Both the position numbers and the translations under genes were made by a program. Below the pieces are notes generated by a model, which did not search any database, was not told the DNA's origin, and was given only the letters and a program-made list of their open reading frames with translations. From Alistipes sp. (lineage in GTDB: Bacteria > Bacteroidota > Bacteroidia > Bacteroidales > Rikenellaceae), in contig JAFNXN010000011.1 in NCBI GenBank assembly GCA_017379015.1, positions 1 through 32,546 on the forward strand: a DNA stretch of 32,546 nt, given 5' to 3'. Below, in pieces: positions 26,986 to 32,546 of this stretch. How positions within the stretch are numbered: position 1 is the stretch's first letter; every line of letters starts with the position of its first letter.

Positions 26986-28366
26986 GATACCACGCGTCGC
27001 TGTACGCGAACAAGACCCAAAGCTACGTGCTGCAAACTTCGAGGAGGTGTGCTACGGCTATAATGAGGAGGAGGCACTATTGGAGGCTTCGCGCTGCCTA
27101 AACTGTAAGAATCCTCGTTGCGTGGCTGCCTGCCCCGTGAATATCCATATTCCAGACTTTATTCACCACCTCACCGAGGGTAATATCCGTGCTGCTGCCG
27201 ACACTATTCACCTCGACAGCTCACTACCTTCGATCTGTGGTCGTGTATGCCCTCAGGAGTCGCAGTGCGAGGGTTCGTGCGTGCTTGGCATCAAGGGCGA
27301 GGCGGTGGCTATCGGCAAGCTCGAGCGTTTTGTAGGCGACTGGGCTTTGGAGCATAGCGACGAGGTTGAAGCCCCCGTAATTGAGTTTAACGGCAAGCGC
27401 GTGGCAGTAGTGGGTAGTGGTCCTGCAGGCCTAGCATGCGCCTCGGACCTTGCTAAGCTCGGCTATAAGGTCGATGTATTTGAGGCACTTCACCGTCTTG
27501 GCGGCGTGCTATCGTACGGTATTCCTGAGTTCCGTCTACCTAAGGATCGTGTCGTAGCACGCGAGATCAACGAGGTTAAGAAGCTTGGCGTAAGGTTCGA
27601 GACCGACGTTATCATCGGACGCACCATGACCATCGACTCGCTGCTCGACGAGGAGGGCTACGACGCAGTATTCGTAGGCTCGGGAGCTGGTCTACCACGC
27701 TTCATGGGCATCGAGGGCGAGAACCTCAACGGTGTGCTCTCGGCAAACGAGTTCCTAACGCGCGTAAACCTTATGGGTGCGTGGGATCCTGAACACTCGG
27801 ACACCCCTGTATATGTGGGTCGCAAGGTTGTCGTTGTGGGTGGTGGTAACGTAGCGATGGATGCTGTGCGCACGGCAAAGCGTCTTGGTGCTGAGGCTGT
27901 TATCGTATATCGTCGTGGCGAGGCTGAGCTTCCAGCACGTAAGGAGGAGGTACACCACGCCAAGGAGGAGGGCATCGAGTTCCGCATGCTCACCAACCCA
28001 ACACACATCATCGGCACAGAGGATGGCTGGGTGAAGGGCATCAACTGCATAGAGATGGAGCTTGGCGAGCCTGATGCTTCGGGACGTCGCTCGCCAGTGG
28101 AGAAGGCTGGCTCGGACTTCGTGATCGACTGCGACGTGGTGATCATGGCACTCGGAACATCGCCTAACCCACTCATCGCCTCAACAACATCGGGACTTAA
28201 CATCAACCGTCGTGGCTGCATCGAGGCTAACGAGATGGGTGCTACCTCTCGCGAGGGCGTATTTGCTGGTGGCGATGCTGTGACAGGTGCTGCAACAGTG
28301 ATCCTCGCCATGGGCGCAGGACGCAAGGCAGCTAAAGCTATTGACGAATATCTTAAGACAAAATAG
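26975..28366 (+). CDS. nfnB: NADPH-dependent ferredoxin:NAD+ transhydrogenase large subunit (NfnB/GltA-like)
   Basis: 463 residues from the ATG at 26975; the longer frame begins with TTG inside nfnA. Two N-terminal 4Fe-4S sites: C41-x2-C44-x4-C49-x3-C53 and C88-x3-C92-x5-C98-x3-C102. A glutamate-synthase-type FAD domain (VAVVGSGPAGLACASDLA) and an NADPH domain (VVVVGGGNVAMDAVRTAKRL) follow. Databases often call this glutamate synthase small subunit, but no large GltB subunit is adjacent and it overlaps nfnA, so the Nfn complex is the better reading. The complex balances NADPH, NADH and ferredoxin pools in anaerobes. Confidence 0.92.
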   Translation: MANKIPRVAVREQDPKLRAANFEEVCYGYNEEEALLEASRCLNCKNPRCVAACPVNIHIPDFIHHLTEGNIRAAADTIHLDSSLPSICGRVCPQESQCEGSCVLGIKGEAVAIGKLERFVGDWALEHSDEVEAPVIEFNGKRVAVVGSGPAGLACASDLAKLGYKVDVFEALHRLGGVLSYGIPEFRLPKDRVVAREINEVKKLGVRFETDVIIGRTMTIDSLLDEEGYDAVFVGSGAGLPRFMGIEGENLNGVLSANEFLTRVNLMGAWDPEHSDTPVYVGRKVVVVGGGNVAMDAVRTAKRLGAEAVIVYRRGEAELPARKEEVHHAKEEGIEFRMLTNPTHIIGTEDGWVKGINCIEMELGEPDASGRRSPVEKAGSDFVIDCDVVIMALGTSPNPLIASTTSGLNINRRGCIEANEMGATSREGVFAGGDAVTGAATVILAMGAGRKAAKAIDEYLKTK

Positions 28367-28420
28367 CCTAAGGCGACATGGTTTAGTGGGCTAAAGAGCA
28401 CTAAATCACTAAAAAAAGAG

Positions 28421-28471
28421 TGATACGGGTTGCATGTTGAGATTTTTTTCTTACCTTTGCAACCCGTATCA
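28421..28471. promoter_or_regulatory. Perfect 14-bp inverted repeat enclosing the rplS promoter
   Basis: TGATACGGGTTGCA (28421-28434) and its exact reverse complement TGCAACCCGTATCA (28458-28471) are separated by 23 bp. The left arm contains the upstream promoter box (TTG, 28430-28432), and the right arm contains the end of the -7 box (TACCTTTG, 28452-28459) and the likely start site. It could be an operator or, for transcripts reading through from nfnB, a hairpin with a T7 loop. Confidence 0.7.
28430..28459 (+). promoter_or_regulatory. Promoter of rplS
   Basis: TTG (28430-28432), a 19-bp spacer and TACCTTTG (28452-28459). Predicted start near 28465, giving a leader of about 140 nt. Confidence 0.75.
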
Positions 28472-28605
28472 ACCTCTTATACTGGGCGTAGGCTTAGTTA
28501 TGTAACTGTCAAAGGCTACTTAAGGATTATCGGCGAGGGTGCCGATATGGTATAGCAGACGCAGCGATAATGTTGAGCGACTAACATTTAACTTTTGTTG
28601 CAACA
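28465..28605 (+). ncRNA. Structured 5' leader of rplS (candidate L19 autoregulatory leader)
   Basis: The leader folds into at least two consecutive helices. One is 28488-28519 (GTAGGCTT with AAGGCTAC, one mismatch, enclosing AGTTA-TG-TAACT). The other is 28528-28547 (TATCGGC-GAGGGT-GCCGATA, perfect). A palindrome TTGTTGCAACAA (28595-28606) touches the start codon. Leaders before ribosomal-protein genes often bind the encoded protein; that use here is inference. Confidence 0.45.
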
Positions 28606-28983
28606 ATGAACAAAGATGCATTGATCAGACTCGTAAACGAGCAGATGTGGGAGAAGGGCGAGCAGGATGTGCCCAAGTTTGGTGCTGGTGATACTATCAC
28701 CGTTACCTACCGTATTGTAGAGGGTAACAAGGAGCGTCTTCAGAGCTTCCGTGGTGTGGTTATCCAGATCAAGGGTTCTGGCCGTACTAAGATGTTTACC
28801 ATCCGTAAGATCTCTAACGGCGTAGGTGTAGAGCGTATCTTCCCTCTTTACTCACCACACATCGACAAGATCGAGGTTAACAAGTATGGTGTTGTACGTC
28901 GTGCACGTATCTACTACTTGCGTGATCTCACTGGTAAGAAGGCTCGTATCAAGGAGCGTCGCATCGTTAAGAAGGAGGAGTAG
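28606..28983 (+). CDS. rplS: 50S ribosomal protein L19
   Basis: 125 residues with the L19 core: [58 protein letters not shown] and [18 protein letters not shown]-like C-terminus (here [19 protein letters not shown]). It lies at the 30S-50S interface of the ribosome. The gene stands alone rather than in the common rpsP-rimM-trmD-rplS order. It has its own promoter, a long structured leader and a terminator. Codon choice is clearly biased (CGT, GGT, AAG), as expected for high expression. Confidence 0.97.
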   Translation: MNKDALIRLVNEQMWEKGEQDVPKFGAGDTITVTYRIVEGNKERLQSFRGVVIQIKGSGRTKMFTIRKISNGVGVERIFPLYSPHIDKIEVNKYGVVRRARIYYLRDLTGKKARIKERRIVKKEE

Positions 28984-29008
28984 TCGATACTCAACCTTTA
29001 ACGGATTA

Positions 29009-29039
29009 GACCATCACAGATTTGTGGTGGTCTTTTTTT
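29009..29039 (+). terminator. Intrinsic terminator of rplS
   Basis: GACCATCACA / TGTGGTGGTC stem (one T-G pair) with loop GATT, followed by seven T. Confidence 0.92.
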
Positions 29040-29074
29040 GATATCCTACCAAAGCTAAATGATGCTCCTCCTCT

Positions 29075-29092
29075 GCCGTGTAGCCTCACGGC
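29075..29092 (-). terminator. Possible weak terminator of the GH20 gene
   Basis: GCCGTG (29075-29080) pairs with CACGGC (29087-29092) just beyond the GH20 stop on the minus strand. No T run follows. Confidence 0.3.
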
Positions 29093-29096
29093 TCCT

Positions 29097-31175
29097 CTAT
29101 CGCACGATGATCTCGTCGACAAAGAGGAAGCCGCTGTGCTTGCTGCGGTGTGCCTTATAGCGAATGTAACGCGCCTCGACCTCGCCCTGCCAGCCAAAGG
29201 CCTTGAACGATGGCAGCTCGTCCAGAACAACCTCGTGCTCGATGTCGGCTATCTTGGTGTAGTTCTCGCCATCTGTCGACACGGCAATCTCCACAAGGCA
29301 GGGCATAAAGACGCCAGGGCCGCAGATCTGCATAAAGTCGGCAGTGATGCTACGTATGGTTGTTAGCTGCTCGAGGTCGACGATAACATCGACACCACCA
29401 CGCCCTAGGAAGCCCTGCCAACGCTTGTCGGCATAGGTCCACGTGCCACGCTTGCCATCGGTGAGCGTAGCGTCGCCAGCAGCCTCATACTGAGGAGCAT
29501 AGTAGCGTGAGGGGTGGAGGTATGTCACAGGCTTGCCGAGGGCTAGGTGCTCGACATCGGTCAGCGACTCGGGGCGGTTGCCAATCTCATTCTTAAGGTC
29601 AAAGGGGGTGTAGCCCTCCGCGATCATGCTATCGACAATCCTTATGGCACGCTCACGGAACTCATCATACGACTTAGCCTCGGGCTGCGACCAGCCGATC
29701 TCGGCTATGGCTATGGCGCGTGGCCACAACATGTGCTCGTAGTGGTCATCCTCGACGATAAACTCAGCCCACAGGTTTGCCTGCACGCCGAGGATGTAGC
29801 GTGCCACGCTCTCGGGCATGGTTGCGGGTGCGGGGTCGTAGGAGTAGACCTTGCATAGTGGCAGATAGCCACCTATAGACTCGGGCTGCGAGTAGGGGGC
29901 ATCCTGCGGAGCGTCGATATAGCAGTAGCCATGGGGCGACATCACCACCTTATGTCCCGCCTCGGCAGCGAGGATACCACCCTCCTCGCCACGCCACGAC
30001 ATCACCGTAGCATTGGGTGCAAGACCACCCTGCAGGATCTCGTCCCAGCCGATGATCTGACGTCCGCGAGCGTTGAGATAGCGTTCGATGCGGTGTATCA
30101 TGTAGCTCTGCAGCTCGTCGACACTCGCCAAGCCCTCCTCGCGCATGCGACGCTGGCAATCCTCGCAGAGCTCCCAGTTGTTCTTGCCCGCCTCGTCGCC
30201 ACCTATATGTATATACTCCGAGGGGAATATCTCGATCACCTCGTCGAGTATCGCCTGCATCATCTCGAATGTAGCCTCCTTGCCTATGCAGAGGTCGCCC
30301 TGATGCTCGGGGTTGTTCGTACACTTAAGCTCGGGGTAGGCTGCCAGCACCTCGTCGGAGTGTCCAGGCATCTCTATCTCGGGGATTATGGTGATGTAGC
30401 GATCAGCGGCATAGGCAACAAGCTCGCGCGCCTCGTCCTTGGTGAGATAGCCTCCCGAAGCTCCCTCGCTACCCTCCTCAACATGCTTACGACCACCCTG
30501 CCACCAGCTCTTCCAGTCGTGTGGCGTGCGCCATGCGGCATAGCTCGTGAGGCGTGGGTAGCTATCTATCTGAAGACGCCAGCCCGCAGCATCGGTGAGG
30601 TGGAGATGGAGGCGGTTGAGCTTGAGGCGTGCCATCATATCTATCTGACGCTTAAGGAAATCGAGCGTGCGGAAGTGGCGCGATATGTCGATGAGCACAC
30701 CGCGATACTCGAAGCGAGGATAGTCCGCAATGGCTCCCGTGAGCCACTCGCCACTCTCGACCATCTGGCGCACGGTCTGCAAGGCATAGAAGGCACCCGC
30801 CGCGCTGCGTGCCGTGATGTCGACATTGTGCTCCGACGTAACTACGGCATAGCCCTCGTCAAAGGGCATGCTCTCGGGGTTTATCCAGATGTTGAGGCAC
30901 GCCACGGTCTTAGGTCGCTTGATAAGCTTAAGGTCGAGCCCCGCAGCCTCGACAGAGGCCACAAGACGCTCACGGTCAGCACCCTTTGCACCCTTGATGT
31001 AGAGCGAGGTGAGCTGCGAGAAGTCGAAGGGCATAGCTGGCATACAGCCGCTATCGGAGCATGTGCCGCCAAGAAAGCGCACAGGCACGGGGGTTATATT
31101 GTTGTTTTGCGCCGCTAGCGTGCCGCAGCTTAAAACAAGTGCCAAAAGGATCAGTGTCGAGTAAAGTCTTCTCAT
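29097..31175 (-). CDS. Exported beta-N-acetylhexosaminidase (GH20) with C-terminal F5/8-type domain
   Basis: 692 residues from the ATG at 31175. An N-terminal export signal ends either at Cys17 (poor lipobox VLSC) or after LAA (residues 20-22). A GH20b-type alpha/beta domain (about 25-150) precedes the GH20 barrel (155-510), which has YRGVLIDISRHF, the HLTDAAGWR strand and the catalytic pair Asp327-Glu328 in HIGGDEAG. A C-terminal discoidin/F5/8-type module (about 560-692) probably binds glycans. It removes terminal GlcNAc or GalNAc from glycans such as mucin or chitin oligosaccharides. The longer frame from 31415 translates the GA-rich repeat as Arg/Glu runs and is rejected. It has its own promoter, 31200-31193. 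Confidence 0.93.
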   Translation of the reverse strand: MRRLYSTLILLALVLSCGTLAAQNNNITPVPVRFLGGTCSDSGCMPAMPFDFSQLTSLYIKGAKGADRERLVASVEAAGLDLKLIKRPKTVACLNIWINPESMPFDEGYAVVTSEHNVDITARSAAGAFYALQTVRQMVESGEWLTGAIADYPRFEYRGVLIDISRHFRTLDFLKRQIDMMARLKLNRLHLHLTDAAGWRLQIDSYPRLTSYAAWRTPHDWKSWWQGGRKHVEEGSEGASGGYLTKDEARELVAYAADRYITIIPEIEMPGHSDEVLAAYPELKCTNNPEHQGDLCIGKEATFEMMQAILDEVIEIFPSEYIHIGGDEAGKNNWELCEDCQRRMREEGLASVDELQSYMIHRIERYLNARGRQIIGWDEILQGGLAPNATVMSWRGEEGGILAAEAGHKVVMSPHGYCYIDAPQDAPYSQPESIGGYLPLCKVYSYDPAPATMPESVARYILGVQANLWAEFIVEDDHYEHMLWPRAIAIAEIGWSQPEAKSYDEFRERAIRIVDSMIAEGYTPFDLKNEIGNRPESLTDVEHLALGKPVTYLHPSRYYAPQYEAAGDATLTDGKRGTWTYADKRWQGFLGRGGVDVIVDLEQLTTIRSITADFMQICGPGVFMPCLVEIAVSTDGENYTKIADIEHEVVLDELPSFKAFGWQGEVEARYIRYKAHRSKHSGFLFVDEIIVR

Positions 31176-31192
31176 TGGTCGATAATTTTTCA

Positions 31193-31200
31193 CAAAGATA
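31193..31200 (-). promoter_or_regulatory. -7 box of the GH20 promoter
   Basis: TATCTTTG on the minus strand, predicted start near 31187, 12 bases before the ATG. The upstream box would fall in the GA-rich repeat and is not recognisable. Confidence 0.55.
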
Positions 31201-31219
31201 GGAAAAAATGATGAAAGAA

Positions 31220-31529
31220 GCGCAGTCAAAAGAGAGAAAAGAGACGAGGCGCAGTCAAAAGAGACGAAGAGACGCAGAGACAACAGAGACAACAGGGAGA
31301 AGCGCGGACAACAAAAAAAATATGATGCCCGACTTCGTTGTCGTCTCTCTCGTCTCTCTCGTCCCTCTCGTCTCTTTCTCAACGTCATTGCGAGGCTTGG
31401 CACAAGCCGTGGCAATCTCCTCCAAAGCGTGTTACCGAGGAGATTCCCACGGTCGCTAAAGCTCCCTCGGAATGACGCATTAAGTTTCTCTCTCGTCCCT
31501 CTCGTCTCTGTCGTCTCTGTCGTCCCTCT
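31220..31529. repeat. Composite simple-sequence and palindrome island
   Basis: The 372-bp gap between the GH20 and DUF6371 genes has four parts. A purine-rich block with a 16-bp direct repeat GCGCAGTCAAAAGAGA at 31220-31235 and 31249-31264 (29-bp period), followed by GAGACGAA, GAGACGCA and two GAGACAACA units (31261-31294). Four pyrimidine-rich 9-mers of the CGTCTCTCT type (31342-31377). A 95-bp imperfect palindrome (31383-31477). Four more such 9-mers (31494-31529) running into CT-rich sequence up to the DUF6371 stop. The purine block is roughly complementary to the pyrimidine blocks. No protein-coding signal beyond repeat translation. Confidence 0.75.
31383..31477. repeat. REP-like palindromic element
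   Basis: Left arm CGTCATTGCGAGG...GTGGCAATCTCCTC and right arm GAGGAGATTCCCAC...CCTCGGAATGACG pair over about 40 positions with a few mismatches. Elements with CGTCATT...AATGACG ends and a GGCAATCTCCTC middle occur in many bacterial genomes as dispersed intergenic palindromes; I recall the pattern but cannot name a family. Confidence 0.6.
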
Positions 31530-31547
31530 CCTCTCTCTCTACCCTCC

Positions 31548-32525
31548 CTACCCCCTTACCAGATCCGCGATGTCGCCGCCTGTGCTGGGGGCGGTGCGCT
31601 CGATGAAGTCCGACACCACGTAGCTGAAGCCCACCTCGCGCGCTATGGGCTCTATGCGCCGCGTCCACTCCTCGTAGGCGCGACCCTCGTCGGGGAAGAG
31701 CACCACGCTGCGCCCACCGAGCACCGCCAGCAGCTCGCTACTAAGCCCCGACATCGAGTCGGTGGCGAGCCACACAAGCTCGGGGAGGAGCAGCGAGCCT
31801 ATGTGTGCCGTCTTGGGACCCTCGGCAAGTGCCACCATGCGCCCCTGCGAGCCGCGCAGCAGATGCTCACCATAGAGGCACTGCCTGAGCTGCCACCCCT
31901 CGGGGAGTGCGCCATCGCGACGCATGGTGCTATGCACCCAGTCGATAAGCTGGTCGCTGCCCTTGCGGCGTTTGCCCGTGGCGGGGTCGTAGTTCATCAC
32001 CTTGCCCGTGCGGTAGTTGCCCTCGATGTCGCACTGCCAGAATATCGCGGCGTTGTAGCCCTCGACGCTGGTGCTGCAACCCCCAATCTTGTAGTCGCGG
32101 ATGATGCGCTCTGCCTCGCTCGCGCCCGCCACACGGCGTAGCCACACCTTGTAGTCGCACTCTATGCCGAGCGTCTGACGCGCAAACCACTCGGGGATCA
32201 GCCCAAAGCCTCGCTCCTCACTCTTCGGAGGCTCTGAACGGGGGTGTTCGGGAGCTTTTTCATTTTTTTTTCTTTCAAAAACCCTATGTTTTGAAAAAAA
32301 AAAATTCTCCCTTAGCCAAGGGTTATCCTCAAAGTATTGTCGGGGTGTGTAGTGATAACCACACTTATCAATACGGTTACACTTACCTACTTTATCATTG
32401 ATATAACTATTATTAGTTGTATCAATATATTTAGTAAATGTATATTTACGTCCACACTGAGGGCATACGTAACGTGATCCTCGTCCACGATACTTCTCAA
32501 GTTGATATCTATATATATTATTCAT
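31548..32525 (-). CDS. DUF6371-type protein with zinc-finger N-terminus and Toprim-like domain
   Basis: 325 residues. The N-terminus carries a probable zinc finger, Cys21-x2-Cys24 and Cys49-x5-Cys55 (YVCPQCGRKYTF ... GKCNRIDKCGYHYTP). The C-terminal 100 residues look Toprim-like: Glu235 in MVALAEGPKTA, Asp279 in GRSVVLFPDEG and GGDIADLV at the end. Such proteins are common on Bacteroidetes mobile elements and are presumed to act in replication or as primase-like factors; no activity is established. About 80 N-terminal codons are AT-rich while the rest is GC-rich, and runs of 9 T (32263-32271) and 11 A (32294-32304) lie at the junction. Only 21 bases precede it in the window, so its promoter and neighbours are unknown. 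Confidence 0.78.
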   Translation of the reverse strand: MNNIYRYQLEKYRGRGSRYVCPQCGRKYTFTKYIDTTNNSYINDKVGKCNRIDKCGYHYTPRQYFEDNPWLRENFFFSKHRVFERKKNEKAPEHPRSEPPKSEERGFGLIPEWFARQTLGIECDYKVWLRRVAGASEAERIIRDYKIGGCSTSVEGYNAAIFWQCDIEGNYRTGKVMNYDPATGKRRKGSDQLIDWVHSTMRRDGALPEGWQLRQCLYGEHLLRGSQGRMVALAEGPKTAHIGSLLLPELVWLATDSMSGLSSELLAVLGGRSVVLFPDEGRAYEEWTRRIEPIAREVGFSYVVSDFIERTAPSTGGDIADLVRG

Positions 32526-32546
32526 ATTGATATGTATATATTATTA

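Noticed and set aside
26975-28366. Glutamate synthase small subunit as the primary call
   Set aside because: No large subunit is adjacent, and the overlap with the small NfnA-type subunit with Asp/Cys3 ligands fits NfnB better.
29931-31118. 395-codon plus-strand ORF opposite the GH20 gene
   Set aside because: It is antisense to a clear catalytic protein with intact motifs; long antisense frames arise from the codon bias of the real gene.
31176-31415. 80-codon N-terminal extension of the GH20 enzyme
   Set aside because: It is a translation of the GA/CT-rich repeat (Arg/Glu runs) upstream of the promoter and would bury the signal peptide.
31220-31529. CRISPR array
   Set aside because: The repeats are contiguous simple-sequence 9-mers without unique spacers, and no cas gene is present.

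Overview
The window looks like chromosomal DNA of a Bacteroidales bacterium. Three things point there. First, promoters of the Bacteroidetes type (a TTG or TTTG box, about 19-20 bp, then TAnnTTTG) lie in front of most transcription units. Second, the families are typical of the group: an S46 dipeptidyl-peptidase, a TamL-type Omp85 lipoprotein, a DUF1573 protein, secreted GH2 and GH20 glycosidases, and a DUF6371/Toprim-like protein. Third, there are few Shine-Dalgarno sequences. A Rikenellaceae/Alistipes-like member is a guess; the window holds no 16S gene or other decisive marker. I saw no tRNA, rRNA, CRISPR array, transposase or integrase.

Layout. 1-176: a long imperfect palindrome and a terminator hairpin. 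177-3901 (minus): a nitroreductase-lacZ operon, divergent from the RNase P RNA gene rnpB (3969-4317, plus). 4496-7746 (minus): a tight four-gene operon encoding, in transcription order, a RIC-like hemerythrin protein, a LuxR-type regulator with a degenerate receiver, CutC and a membrane-anchored transglutaminase. 7747-8226: a 480-bp gene-poor spacer with an operator-like cluster, a possible small transcript and two strong hairpins. 8227-10105 (minus): gcvH, then a birA/iron-sulfur-flavoprotein pair. 10189-16276 (plus): a five-gene run (glutaminyl cyclase, homocysteine methyltransferase family, M20 amidohydrolase, RNase R, MqnC). 16304-17098 (minus): an alpha/beta hydrolase. 17299-20699 (plus): dapF-tamL. 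20788-23448 (minus): maf-DPP11. 23582-26072 (plus): a MATE transporter and a DUF1573 protein. 26128-28366 (plus): the electron-bifurcating pair nfnA-nfnB. 28606-28983 (plus): rplS. 29097-31175 (minus): a GH20 hexosaminidase. 31200-31555: a simple-sequence/palindrome island. 31548-32525 (minus): a DUF6371-type, mobile-element-style gene.

Most genes are housekeeping or saccharolytic/proteolytic: polymer degradation (GH2, GH20, DPP11), envelope biogenesis (TamL, DapF), cofactors (BirA, GcvH, MqnC), redox balance (NfnAB, nitroreductase, Isf-like protein) and RNA metabolism (rnpB, RNase R, L19). The least explained parts are the hemerythrin/pseudo-receiver/CutC/transglutaminase operon with its upstream half-site cluster, the perfect 14-bp inverted repeat that encloses the rplS promoter, a terminator with an identical loop behind two unrelated operons, and the repeat island beside the mosaic DUF6371 gene. 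Several starts were moved downstream of the longest ORF because the longer forms begin with TTG, or run through a promoter or a simple repeat.
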